From assembly GCA_902537215.1 (NCBI GenBank), contig CACBAM010000002.1, positions 62,001 to 126,000 of the forward strand: 64,000 nucleotides of DNA, read 5' to 3'. Made by a program: the position numbers and the translations under genes. Positions within the stretch are counted from its first letter, which is position 1. Each line of letters begins with the position of its first letter. Under the pieces are notes generated by a model. That model saw nothing but the letters and a program-made list of their open reading frames with translations, ran no database searches and had not been told where the DNA came from. This document shows, piece by piece, positions 1 to 8,484 of the stretch. Source of the stretch: an uncultured Alphaproteobacteria bacterium. Its GTDB lineage: Bacteria; Pseudomonadota; Alphaproteobacteria; Rhodobacterales; Rhodobacteraceae.

Positions 1-39
1 CGTAAAATGATATATACTAGAGAAAATATTTGATAAGAA

Positions 40-684
40 ATGCAAAATACTCCGATCCGAAATAAACGAGAACCTTTTTTTAATGATGTGCCACCGGGGG
101 TATTGGCAGTAGGTAGCTTGTTAGTTGTCATAGAAATCTTATTACAAATACTTGGGTTAGAATGGAGAAGTGGAGCATTTCTTCTTTTTGCTTTTTTCCC
201 AATAGAATTAAGTACACCTTACAAAGAGCTTTTCTTTGGACAGAATTTACTTATGTTTTTTTCTTACTCTCTTTTACATGGAAACTTTTTTCATATGATA
301 ATTAACGTCGCTATCTTGTTTGCTTTAGGGAAGCAAATTGAAGATCGAGTAGGTATGATTAATTTCATTTTAATATTTGTGTCAACAGCCATAACAGGAG
401 CTGTTGCTTATCAGATTCTTGCCTCGGGAAATGCAGCGCCGATGGTAGGGGCCAGTGGGGGCGTATTTGGTTTTTTTGGCTTTTTAAAAGGTAAGGAGCT
501 ATTCTTTCGTCTTAAGAACCACTTAACAATTTTACCATTTCTAAATTTGGTTTTTGGATTAGTAGTATTACATATCGTCCTCATTTTACTTCACCCTTCA
601 ATTATCCCATTCCAAATAGGGTGGCATGGCCATCTTGGGGGATTTGTTTTCGGGGTGTTATTAGCAGGCGTCATAAAAGAATGA
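40..684 (+). CDS. Rhomboid-family intramembrane serine protease
   Basis: A 214-residue polytopic membrane protein with the rhomboid catalytic dyad. The GASGG motif at residues 137-141 supplies the nucleophile Ser139, and GHLGG near residue 198 in the last membrane helix supplies His198. An early His/Asn-rich helix (residues 80-89) matches the usual oxyanion-side HxxxN region. Rhomboids cleave transmembrane substrates inside the inner membrane; the substrate here is unknown. The stop overlaps the next start as ATGA, so it is probably translated together with the SDR gene. No strong Shine-Dalgarno is seen before the ATG. Confidence 0.88.
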   Translation: MQNTPIRNKREPFFNDVPPGVLAVGSLLVVIEILLQILGLEWRSGAFLLFAFFPIELSTPYKELFFGQNLLMFFSYSLLHGNFFHMIINVAILFALGKQIEDRVGMINFILIFVSTAITGAVAYQILASGNAAPMVGASGGVFGFFGFLKGKELFFRLKNHLTILPFLNLVFGLVVLHIVLILLHPSIIPFQIGWHGHLGGFVFGVLLAGVIKE

Positions 685-1445
685 ATAAAGATGTTTCAAA
701 GTTTCGACTTGATGGAAAAGCAGCCTTAGTAACAGGTTCAACTCGGGGCATAGGGTGGGCAATAGCGAGAGGAATGGCTGAATCTGGTTCCACAGTATAT
801 GTAAATGGTCGTGATGGAAAGGTCTTAGCAGCTCGATGTAAAAACCTTATTGATTTCGGCTATGATGCTAAACCTGCGTTTTTTGATGCCACAAATATAG
901 AAGCCATAAATAGATTTTTAGACTATACTGAAACTCCAATAGATATTCTTGTAAATAATGCGGCAATTAGGCTTCGAAAACCATTAAATGAAATTTCTCC
1001 AAAGGCTTTTTCTGAAGTTTTAGAGGCTAACTTAACTTCCGTTTATGCAATTTCTAGGAGCTTTGCTGCTAGGTTCGAGGATCAACAAACAAAAGGATCT
1101 TTAATAAATATCACCTCTATTGCTGGTCCGCGAGCGAGGCCAGGTGACCCAGCATATACGGCTGCAAAAGGCGGGTTGGAGGCCTTAACGAGATCATTGA
1201 CTGTAGAGCTAGCACCCAAAGTTAGGTGTAACGCTATAGCACCAGGCTACTTTGCCACTGATGCCAATGCGGCGTATCTCCATAATGAAGAGGTTAATCA
1301 ATTTGTTGAAAATCGGATCCCGTTAAAAAGATGGGGTCAACCCGAAGAGATTGCAGGAGCAGCAGTTTTTCTAGCCTCTAATGCCTCTTCTTATATTACT
1401 GGGCATACACTGGTTATTGATGCGGGTCTGACCATCCTGTTTTAG
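681..1445 (+). CDS. Short-chain dehydrogenase/reductase (SDR)
   Basis: A classical SDR of 254 residues. It shows the cofactor motif TGSTRGIG (residues 18-25), NNAA (92-95), a catalytic Ser near 146 and YxxxK (Tyr159, Lys163), so it is an NAD(P)H-dependent oxidoreductase of unknown substrate, similar to gluconate 5-dehydrogenase or 3-oxoacyl-ACP reductase types. An upstream in-frame ATG exists at 621, but 681 is preferred because it sits in an ATGA overlap with the rhomboid stop and gives the standard SDR N-terminus. Confidence 0.88.
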   Translation: MNKDVSKFRLDGKAALVTGSTRGIGWAIARGMAESGSTVYVNGRDGKVLAARCKNLIDFGYDAKPAFFDATNIEAINRFLDYTETPIDILVNNAAIRLRKPLNEISPKAFSEVLEANLTSVYAISRSFAARFEDQQTKGSLINITSIAGPRARPGDPAYTAAKGGLEALTRSLTVELAPKVRCNAIAPGYFATDANAAYLHNEEVNQFVENRIPLKRWGQPEEIAGAAVFLASNASSYITGHTLVIDAGLTILF

Positions 1446-1452
1446 CTGTTGT

Positions 1453-1474
1453 CTAAGCCTAGCTTTAGTTTTTT
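1453..1474 (+). terminator. Possible rho-independent terminator after the SDR gene
   Basis: A short imperfect hairpin (CTAAGC, loop CTA, then GCTTTAG with a one-base bulge) is followed directly by six T residues, just after the SDR stop codon. The stem is weak, so this is tentative. Confidence 0.35.
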
Positions 1475-1541
1475 ATTGATGAAGTTTAGCTGACTGGCCC
1501 CTGCAAGTGCCAATAATCCTTAAAAGTATTTGGGAATGAGT

Positions 1542-1754
1542 CTAACATTTTTTTCTATTCTCTAGAGCGTTTTCAGCAGTTTGTTCATCTTTAAAGATTG
1601 CAACAGACATCCCAGAGGTTTCTGCGGTTCTAACTAGTATTAAGTTATCTGCTTCCGGAATCGCTTTAGGGGCACCATGAGAATATTTAGGTTCAAAATC
1701 GTCAGCGGCTTCTTTTGATACATATTCAACCATTGATATTCGCGCTACAGTCAT
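1542..1754 (-). CDS. Small conserved-type protein, possible dimeric alpha/beta-barrel (ABM-like)
   Basis: A 70-residue soluble protein preceded by a good Shine-Dalgarno (AAGGAAAGGA) before its ATG, which supports it being real. The pattern of two beta-like stretches (NLILVRTAET, MSVAIFKDEQ) and an Ala/Glu-rich C-terminal helix resembles small antibiotic-biosynthesis-monooxygenase-like folds, but no catalytic residues identify it. It lies between an SDR and a Nudix gene. Function not assignable. Confidence 0.6.
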   Translation of the reverse strand: MTVARISMVEYVSKEAADDFEPKYSHGAPKAIPEADNLILVRTAETSGMSVAIFKDEQTAENALENRKKC

Positions 1755-1819
1755 TAATATCGTTCCTTTCCTTTAGTATAATTGACCTTTTTAAATTCTC
1801 GCCCTAATTAGAATTAAGA

Positions 1820-2464
1820 TCACCAGTTAGAATATTTTTTTCTTAGCCTGTTTCTATTTTTTGACAACCATAATCCGAGTAATATAAGCGGTCCCAGTTT
1901 GGCCTTTCCACTATTAATCATTTCAAAAAATTGCTTATATTCAAAAATGTGAATTCGTATATCTTCGTTTTCACTTGATAAACCAGCAATAAGGTTGGAG
2001 CTTTCGAGTAGTTCTACAATACCTAAATATTGATGGAAAAATTCAGTTGATATTCCAGGAGATGGGTAGCTTCGAGCAACTAATTCTAGTCTCTTTATTT
2101 TTAAGCGTGCTTCTTCTTGAGCTTCACGTATACCGGCACTTTGGGGTGTCTCTTCCTCATCAATCAAACCAGCGATTGGTTCTAAGACCCAAGGGTTCTC
2201 ATCTCCCTTGACATATGGACCGGCCCGAAATTGTTCAATTGATAATATTCGGTCATTAACGGGGTCATAAGGTAAAACAATCACTGCGTCCGATGAAACA
2301 AGTGTACCTCTGGTTACAACATTGCTTTGCTCGTTATTAAACTTTTGATAAGTCAGATCATGTTCTTCAACAGAAAAAAAGCCCTTATAAACTAAGCGCT
2401 TAGCTCTTGATAAAACAAGTGTTCGGTTCATTTCATCTAATTTGGTCAGGTATTTTGACATCAT
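1820..2464 (-). CDS. Nudix hydrolase, ADP-ribose pyrophosphatase type (copy 1)
   Basis: A 214-residue Nudix protein. The Nudix box spans about residues 99-121 (Gly99, Glu105, then REAQEEA at 113-119). It is intact except that the late Gly of the consensus is Arg120. The SPG at about 135-137, some 15 residues after the box, is typical of the NudF/ADP-ribose pyrophosphatase branch, which hydrolyses ADP-ribose or sugar nucleotides. A closely similar paralogue lies at 17147-17788. Both copies have a divergent broken SDR gene upstream, so the pair is a segmental duplication. Confidence 0.85.
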   Translation of the reverse strand: MMSKYLTKLDEMNRTLVLSRAKRLVYKGFFSVEEHDLTYQKFNNEQSNVVTRGTLVSSDAVIVLPYDPVNDRILSIEQFRAGPYVKGDENPWVLEPIAGLIDEEETPQSAGIREAQEEARLKIKRLELVARSYPSPGISTEFFHQYLGIVELLESSNLIAGLSSENEDIRIHIFEYKQFFEMINSGKAKLGPLILLGLWLSKNRNRLRKKYSNW

Positions 2465-2542
2465 CCCATAGTCCTTGTGATTATAGGAATTTCCATTTAC
2501 AAAGGTTTAACATAAGTTGCTAAAAAATTTGAAGGATTAAGT

Positions 2543-2940
2543 ATGACAAATGTTCTTGTTACGGGTGCAAATATAGGGCTCGGGCTTGGGTTCGTTAAAA
2601 ACTATTTAGAAAAAAATGTAAACTTAGTTAGTACTACCCGTGATCCAAAAAGTTCAAAGTAACTTTTGGCTCTTAAAGAAAGATTTCCAAATAATATAGA
2701 AATTTTTGAGTTAGATTTGTTGAAAGAAAGCGTGGGATACACTTTAGCAAGTTTCTAGGAGATAGGTCGATTGATATTTTAATCAATAACGCCGGTGTTG
2801 GTGGTAATAATAATCACTTTCAGGGAGTATCACCTAAGCTTTGGTTAGAAGTGCTTAAAGTTTTCGAATTGATTGATCCTTCTTGACAAAATCAGAAAAT
2901 TCAGCTGCATTTTTTCGCTAAAAGCGTACGCTTTCCCATT
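2543..2940 (+). pseudogene. Short-chain dehydrogenase remnant (frameshifted)
   Basis: Translation from the ATG at 2543 begins MTNVLVTGANIGLGLGFVK, a classical SDR cofactor-binding start, and runs to a stop after about 39 codons. Reading on gives ERFPNNIEIFELDLLKES in the same frame. A different frame, in phase with position 2761, then gives DRSIDILINNAGVGG, the SDR NNAG motif. A third shift near 2865 restores a helix-like stretch. At least one nonsense and two frameshift changes show this is not functional. It fills the otherwise empty 2465-3060 interval; from about 2941 to 3060 I see nothing. Confidence 0.8.
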
Positions 2941-3060
2941 GACAGGAAAGATGAAGGAAATCGATGCGACAGATATCAAAGATAGTAGACGGGCTCTGAG
3001 TTAAGATGGTTAAGATTATTATGAAAACGTTAAAGCAAAAAAGAAGTAATTGACTTTATA

Positions 3061-4065
3061 TTAGTATAAATCTTTGTCAGCCTTCTCAAGGCCATCAAAA
3101 TTATCTCTATACCAATTAATTGTTTTTTTAAGTCCGATATCTAAAGATATTGATGGTTTAAAGCCAAGTTTCTTTATTTTTGAAATATCTGGACAACGCA
3201 GTTGTGTGCCTCCTATATGCTCATCTCTATTAATTATAATATCAAATTTCATCTTCATTAATAAAGATATTTGTTCCAATAATGAATTCATAGATATAGT
3301 GGTTGGATTGCCGATGTTATAGACGTTCACGCCTTCATTAAATTCAGAAATTAAATTTATCCCTTCAATAATATCATCAACATAGCAAAAGGCTCTTACG
3401 GCTTCAAGCTGTCCCTTAACGTTAATGTTAACAAAACTATCCCGGTTTTTCTCACCCTTTAAGAATTCCATTATGAATTGGGGAATTACATGTTTAAGTC
3501 CCATATCAGTGCCATAAACATTGTGAGGACGGAATATACTTATATTCATATTATTCTGCTGTCCGAAGTGATAAGAATAGTATTCCGAGTAAATTTTGCT
3601 AAGTCCGTATGAGTAGCGAGGATTTTGAACATTTGGAACAATCAAAGGCACATCTTCCGGAGTTGGTATAGTTTTACAATCTTGATAAACCTCTGCAGAG
3701 GAGGCGACGATCACCTTTTTTATTGAGTTGTTCTTAGCATATTTAAGAATATTAAAACAACCGAAAACCCCAACATCTAACACCCTCAAGGGAACAGTAT
3801 AAAAATTTTCAGTTCCATTAATTGCGGCTAAGTGAAATAGTTTGTCTATTTTGATATCTTTTAATGCAATCTCAATATCTGCATAGTTAGTAATGTCACA
3901 AGCTTTAACATTGATGCTATTAGCAAGATTGATTAACCTACCAGGATTACCCCTTGAAAAATTATCTAACACAATTACGTCGTGTCTCTCAGATAGACTT
4001 TTTGCCAAGTGGTGACCAATGAAACCACCTCCACCCGTTATCACAACAGTCTCTTTCATTGCCAT
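3061..4065 (-). CDS. NAD-dependent sugar epimerase/dehydratase
   Basis: An extended SDR of 334 residues acting on nucleotide sugars. It has the GxxGxxG cofactor loop (residues 11-17), the catalytic Ser in ASSAEVY (about 122-127) and YGLSK (Tyr153, Lys157). The C-terminal pattern RCPDISKIKKLGF with a WYR end is typical of UDP- or GDP-sugar 4-epimerases and 4,6-dehydratases. It is paralogous to the epimerase at 13989-15035. Its start overlaps the end of the upstream nucleotide-sugar dehydrogenase by 10 nt, so it is the last gene of a four-gene leftward operon. The exact sugar is not deducible. Confidence 0.85.
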   Translation of the reverse strand: MAMKETVVITGGGGFIGHHLAKSLSERHDVIVLDNFSRGNPGRLINLANSINVKACDITNYADIEIALKDIKIDKLFHLAAINGTENFYTVPLRVLDVGVFGCFNILKYAKNNSIKKVIVASSAEVYQDCKTIPTPEDVPLIVPNVQNPRYSYGLSKIYSEYYSYHFGQQNNMNISIFRPHNVYGTDMGLKHVIPQFIMEFLKGEKNRDSFVNINVKGQLEAVRAFCYVDDIIEGINLISEFNEGVNVYNIGNPTTISMNSLLEQISLLMKMKFDIIINRDEHIGGTQLRCPDISKIKKLGFKPSISLDIGLKKTINWYRDNFDGLEKADKDLY

Positions 4066-5357
4066 ACCTCAGTGAATATATTCGTAATTGTTATCTTTTC
4101 TTTGAGTGATAACACACCCCAAACATCTACTATAATGCATTTGTTATTACTTTGCCTTTCTATGAAGTTATTAAATTTTTTTGATTTATATTCAGGATGG
4201 TTGTTCAAAATAACTATCATTTCATAATTTATAGGCTGTTCATTTTGTAATAATTTTGACGTTTCAATTGACTCGTAATTCGTCATATTTTTTAAAGCTT
4301 CAGCACTATTCATAAAGTCATGTATTGTTATTTTTTCTGATATGGACGACAAGTTTTCTAATATATTGATTGATGAAGAGCCTCTAGTGTCGTTTGTAGG
4401 AGGTAAACCTTTAAAAGCTATTCCAGAAATTAATATTTTGTTTATTTGATTATTATCGACAATTTCTTTTAGCTTATTGGTAAACTTTATTTCCAGATCT
4501 CTATTATTTTCTCTTGCAGACAAAAGTGAAATCTTAGCTGGCTCATCTTTTATATTTGTAGCCAATATATAGGCGTCCTTCTCCAAGCATGGGCCTGCTA
4601 CAAAGCCAGGCTTTGAAATATAACTTCTTGGGTAATTATGATTGGCCATATTAATGACATTTTCCCCATCTAATCCAAATGATTGGGCTATAATGTTGAA
4701 TGTATTAGATATTGAAAACATTGAGTCTCGAAATGTATTATTGAAAAGCTTAATTAATTCTGCTTCCTCAAGAGAAGAACTTGACAAAACTTCGTCAGAC
4801 AAAATTTTAAATAGCATTTCAGCCTTTTTAAGCGCGGATGGAGTATTGCCAGAAACAACTTGCGGTAGTTGTTGCAGCTCAGTTAATGCTTGCCCTTCTG
4901 CAGTCCGTTCCGGACAAAAACTTACATCAATTAATTGACCATTTGAGGAATTATTAATTCTTGTGGCGATTTTCCTAGTAGTCCCTACCGGCACAGTTGA
5001 CCTTAAAACAACCAGTGTTTTTTCAGTTAAGTGGGGAATTATAGTTTCAATGCTGCTTTCTAGATGGTCCAGTCTTGGTTCATTTGAGTGTTTGAAATTA
5101 ACCGGAGTTCCTACGGTGATTATAATCGCATCATAATCAATTTTTTCAGGTATTTTTTTATAAATAAAAAGATTTTTATTAAGATGATGATTAAGAGTAT
5201 CTCCGATTCCAGGCTCATAAAAATGAGGCTTTCCCCTTGAAAGGCTATCATATATTTCGTCTGCTATCTCTACACCGTGAACAAAAAGCTTCTTTTTCAC
5301 AGCGTGTATCGCTAAGGTTAGACCTACATAACCAAGTCCAATAATACAGATTTGCAT
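4056..5357 (-). CDS. UDP-glucose/GDP-mannose dehydrogenase family protein
   Basis: A nucleotide-sugar dehydrogenase of 433 residues, oxidising a sugar C6 alcohol to the uronate with two NAD+. It has the Rossmann motif GLGYVG (residues 7-12), CPERTAEG (148-155) and the catalytic Cys257 in GPCLEKD. CPER and GPC resemble the UDP-HexNAc dehydrogenase branch more than classical Ugd. A start at 5390 is also open, but the ATG at 5357 is chosen because it places the Rossmann strand right at the N-terminus and follows an AAGAAG ribosome-binding stretch. Operon partner of the 3-dehydratase upstream and the epimerase downstream. Confidence 0.85.
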   Translation of the reverse strand: MQICIIGLGYVGLTLAIHAVKKKLFVHGVEIADEIYDSLSRGKPHFYEPGIGDTLNHHLNKNLFIYKKIPEKIDYDAIIITVGTPVNFKHSNEPRLDHLESSIETIIPHLTEKTLVVLRSTVPVGTTRKIATRINNSSNGQLIDVSFCPERTAEGQALTELQQLPQVVSGNTPSALKKAEMLFKILSDEVLSSSSLEEAELIKLFNNTFRDSMFSISNTFNIIAQSFGLDGENVINMANHNYPRSYISKPGFVAGPCLEKDAYILATNIKDEPAKISLLSARENNRDLEIKFTNKLKEIVDNNQINKILISGIAFKGLPPTNDTRGSSSINILENLSSISEKITIHDFMNSAEALKNMTNYESIETSKLLQNEQPINYEMIVILNNHPEYKSKKFNNFIERQSNNKCIIVDVWGVLSLKEKITITNIFTEVWQ

Positions 5358-5377
5358 AGCACTTCTTTTTTCCAAAT

Positions 5378-6643
5378 TTACACCTTGCAATAAATGCTCT
5401 TAAGTGCCTTGGCAAAATTCTCAAAATTAGCTTGGTTAAGCCCTGAATGTATTCCAATAAACATTGCGTTTTCCCTTATTAACCGCGAGTTTTTTAGTTT
5501 TCCGCTTACCACGTGCTTCCTATCTTTAAATCCAGGTTGATCTGGCAAGCATCCACCCATGTTTGGTCTGGTTTCAATATTAAATTTTTCAAGATGTTTA
5601 CATAGATCATTTCTATTTAGGGGGCCGTTGGGGTTTACATAAATTGGAAAGCCATAATACCCAGGTATTGTATCTTCGCTAGGATTTATTGTTGAGAGAA
5701 AATCACTATATTCAGATATTATAGATGTTAAAATTTTTGCGTTTGCTCTTCTTGTTTTATTTAATGTCTCTAATTTCTGAAGTTGTACCAGGCCCATCGC
5801 AGCTGCAAAATCAGTCATCCGAACATTGTATCCAAGAGTCTCGAAAATGTACCTTGAGTCATATTCTCCCAAACTCGGAGAAAAATGATATCTATCTTTA
5901 TAATCGATAGCTCTGCCAAACTCACGCACAGATCTCAATTTATTTGTAAGTGTCTTATCTTTACAAAAAATCATTCCTCCTTCACCAGTAGTAATATTGT
6001 GTGCTACGAAAAAACTTAATGTTGCCATGTCTCCAATCGAGCCTACTTGTTTACCTCTGTAGTAGCTACCATGGGCTTCACAACAATCTTCTATTACTAG
6101 TAAATTATTTTTTGATGCAATTTCCATGATTTCGTCCATTTGTGCTGGAATACCTAAGTTATGGACCACCATTATAGCTCTTGTCTTTTTTGATATGGCA
6201 CTTTCTATTGCCTTCGGGTCGAGATTCCAAGTTTCCAATTCAGAGTCAACATACACAGGAACTAATCCGAGTTGGTACAGGATTGAACTTACAGTAGCAA
6301 AAGTTGAAGCAGGTACTATGACCTCATCACCCATTGACAGCTTCTCAAAATCAATTAGAGAGGCAAAAGCGACTAAATTAGCTGAAGACCCTGAGTTTAC
6401 TGCTATTGCTGAACTGTCAGCAGGTAGCTTAAGATATTCCTTATAGGCTTTCTCAAATTTTTTAACATTATCGCCCTGAGATAATCTCAAATCTAACAAA
6501 CAGTCTAAAGCCGAAAAAATTTCGTTTTCGTCATACAATGGCCATCCAACGGTATGTTTAGGGTTTTTTAATGAAAAGTCATGCCTTTCGTTAAACTCCT
6601 CGCTGATTAATGATTTTATTTTTTCAAGTCTGGGTTTCAACAT
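5378..6643 (-). CDS. PLP-dependent sugar 3-dehydratase, DegT/ColD/RfbH-like
   Basis: A DegT/DnrJ/EryC1-fold protein of 421 residues. It has the PLP phosphate-binding NSGSSAN (83-89), the PLP-Asp in IEDCCEAHG (184-192) and the SFFVAHNITTGEGG loop (210-223). In sugar aminotransferases the sixth position of this loop is the Schiff-base Lys; here it is His215. ColD (GDP-4-keto-6-deoxymannose 3-dehydratase) and RfbH/E1 (CDP-sugar 3-dehydrase) carry His there. The Cys cluster that holds the 2Fe-2S of E1 is not visible, so ColD-like chemistry is more likely. It overlaps the upstream epimerase by 7 nt. Predicted role: making a 3-deoxy or 3,6-dideoxy sugar. Confidence 0.85.
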   Translation of the reverse strand: MLKPRLEKIKSLISEEFNERHDFSLKNPKHTVGWPLYDENEIFSALDCLLDLRLSQGDNVKKFEKAYKEYLKLPADSSAIAVNSGSSANLVAFASLIDFEKLSMGDEVIVPASTFATVSSILYQLGLVPVYVDSELETWNLDPKAIESAISKKTRAIMVVHNLGIPAQMDEIMEIASKNNLLVIEDCCEAHGSYYRGKQVGSIGDMATLSFFVAHNITTGEGGMIFCKDKTLTNKLRSVREFGRAIDYKDRYHFSPSLGEYDSRYIFETLGYNVRMTDFAAAMGLVQLQKLETLNKTRRANAKILTSIISEYSDFLSTINPSEDTIPGYYGFPIYVNPNGPLNRNDLCKHLEKFNIETRPNMGGCLPDQPGFKDRKHVVSGKLKNSRLIRENAMFIGIHSGLNQANFENFAKALKSIYCKV

Positions 6644-7542
6644 TTAAATTCCTCTTCTAAAAGCTTTAATAGTCCATCGTGCATATTAAACTTTGGCCTC
6701 CAGCCACTAATTTCTCTAAAACTAGAGTCGTCAAGTTTGCTTGGAGGCAGCTTAAAAGTTTTTCTTTTAATGTTATTTTCGGAATTTTGGAAAATAACAT
6801 GCCTCCCAAATTCGTGTTTCATTAATTTTCCTAACGTATCTATTATTTTCTTTATCTTTATATTTTTCCCAGAAATCATAACATGTTTTTTGGGTTCAGG
6901 CATTTTCAATATGGCTTGGATCGCATCAACAGCGTCGTCGATATATAGATAGTTTCTCGATCCTTGCAAGGAGTTGACTTTGACCACATTCTTTCCTGAT
7001 TTTAATGTTTTAATTATTTTTGGAATTAGTTGTGATGAAGTTTGATATGGCCCATAAATATTTGGAAATGTTATAATAGTTGGTCGATCCCAATTTAAGC
7101 CGGCAGCATAGGATACCAAGATTTCGGCAACAAATTTGCTGGCTGCGTAAGGATCAATATTTAATTCAGCAGTGTTAAAATATTTATTGGCAACATTTTT
7201 CACAAGAGCCCTATCTGATGAAATTAAAAAATATTTACCACCAAATTTAATCTCACTTAGTAATCTCAAATTTTTAATCGGTATTTTTACATTCTCTAAA
7301 AATGATTTTAAAGGACTGTTCAAATAGTGTTCGACAGAAACATTGCTAGCAAAGTCAATAACAAAATCGAATGGTCCACTTTCTAATATTTCTTTTTTGC
7401 AATTGTAGGTAAAATTTTTTTTTGCATGCATTAAGTGTTTACTTTTCCTGTTAACGCAAAATAGCTCATTGTCACTTTCTGCAGCTAAAAAGTGTTTCCC
7501 TAAAAACCCAGAGCCACCAAAAACTAGCATTTTTTTTTTCAT
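6637..7542 (-). CDS. NAD-dependent epimerase/dehydratase
   Basis: An extended SDR of 301 residues with GGSGFLG (9-15), a catalytic Ser in ISSDR (about 107-111) and YAASK (Tyr132, Lys136). A TTG at 7554 is in frame, but the ATG at 7542 gives the usual MKKKMLVFGG start and is chosen. It is the first gene of the leftward operon continuing into the 3-dehydratase (7-nt overlap), so it probably acts on the same nucleotide sugar. It could be a 4-epimerase or a 4-reductase. Confidence 0.82.
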   Translation of the reverse strand: MKKKMLVFGGSGFLGKHFLAAESDNELFCVNRKSKHLMHAKKNFTYNCKKEILESGPFDFVIDFASNVSVEHYLNSPLKSFLENVKIPIKNLRLLSEIKFGGKYFLISSDRALVKNVANKYFNTAELNIDPYAASKFVAEILVSYAAGLNWDRPTIITFPNIYGPYQTSSQLIPKIIKTLKSGKNVVKVNSLQGSRNYLYIDDAVDAIQAILKMPEPKKHVMISGKNIKIKKIIDTLGKLMKHEFGRHVIFQNSENNIKRKTFKLPPSKLDDSSFREISGWRPKFNMHDGLLKLLEEEFKC

Positions 7543-7816
7543 TGTCTGTCTCAAATAACAGGTCTCTTCATTAAAGATTTGAAAGTATCTTCGAGCTACA
7601 CTGGTCGTCGTAAGTTAAAACAATCTGCTTAGTGTTCTGCACCGTAGATATATAAGTTCTCTCTTTTAGTTTCAAGAATTTTTTTCCATATTTCATCTCA
7701 AAACGCAGGGCGAGGAGTGTCGAAAAATAAAAAATATGCAGGAGGAAGTATCTTATTTCTGTGAGCGTCCTGGGCTAACAGCTAACATGAAATCAAATAA
7801 CAAATTTAAAAATTGA

Positions 7817-8164
7817 TGGCTTGATTTTGTATTTCAAATAGACATGCGCAAAGATAAAGAAATTACAAGATTTTGGATTAATGGAGAGCTTGTCGTCGGC
7901 ATCAAGGGTGACCTTAGTTCGAAAGGTAAATTGCTTGGTTTTAAGTTCGGGCCATACCGGAACTCAATTATAAAGCCACCACAAGATGAAGTTATCTACT
8001 GCGCGGGTATTATGCGCGGTAATTCTTGTGAAGATTTACGGATACTAAATTGTGAAAAGCTTAGTAACGCACCCTCTAATAACGGTATTTATGGAGCAAG
8101 AAAGCTGTTGCGCTGTTTCAGAGAACCACAACAAGGATTACCGTGCCCCCTTATCTGTGTTTGA
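7817..8164 (+). pseudogene. Polysaccharide-lyase (heparin-lyase-like) C-terminal remnant
   Basis: The frame opens after a stop at 7814 and reads DFVFQIDM, then RFWINGELV, FKFGPYRNS and VIYCAGIMRG. This succession matches the C-terminal beta-jelly-roll of bacterial polysaccharide lyases (the heparin-lyase-I-like family): a strand with an F.F.I pair, a W.NGxLV strand, FKFGIYR and VYYDxIRxG. No N-terminal part is present, and the last 30 codons look out of frame, so it is a fragment. From 7543 to 7816 nothing else is recognisable. Confidence 0.5.
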
Positions 8165-8484
8165 CATGATTGTGAGAGCTTTTAAATGCATGGCATCGCA
8201 GCAAGTAGACATGTACTATATACTAAATATTCTTTTAATTGAGATTTATATGATTTTGAAAATGCTACCAGCGTATCGTCGCATTGCATAAAGATAACTA
8301 CAGGCTGAGGATAAGTACCTCATGCATGATATTTTTATCTTTTGCCATAGGCCTTAAATCTCGTTTATATTTAAAAACCTCTGACAAGGATTGCAGCTGT
8401 ATTTATTAGTAGAGAAAATTTTTTCAGGTAGCAGTTGTGAAAACCGATTAATTAAACGTGTAAAGTGGTAGAGTCTTTTTTAAA
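8165..8484. other. Stretch without a recognisable gene
   Basis: AT-rich sequence between the lyase remnant and the TPR gene. Short open frames occur but none has a recognisable motif or ribosome-binding site. Probably decayed coding DNA. Confidence 0.5.

Larger units (their letters stand above)
1820..2940. repeat. Left arm of a duplicated Nudix + SDR segment
   Basis: This segment (Nudix gene leftward, divergent SDR remnant rightward) is repeated in the same order and orientation at 17147-18060. The two Nudix proteins align over their whole length with the same start and stop neighbourhood. The two SDR remnants share the N-terminal pattern MTN[VI]L[VI]T..N..L.LG.VK.YLEK. The arms enclose about 15 kb of glycan genes. 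Confidence 0.75.

Noticed and set aside
4009-4938. Reverse-complement frames over the epimerase and dehydrogenase genes
   Set aside because: They lie opposite genes with complete family motifs and show biased composition typical of shadows.
5378-6643. Sugar aminotransferase assignment
   Set aside because: The Schiff-base Lys is His215, as in 3-dehydratases.
8052-8291. 79-codon frame on the plus strand
   Set aside because: It overlaps the lyase remnant, has no recognisable motif and no ribosome-binding site.
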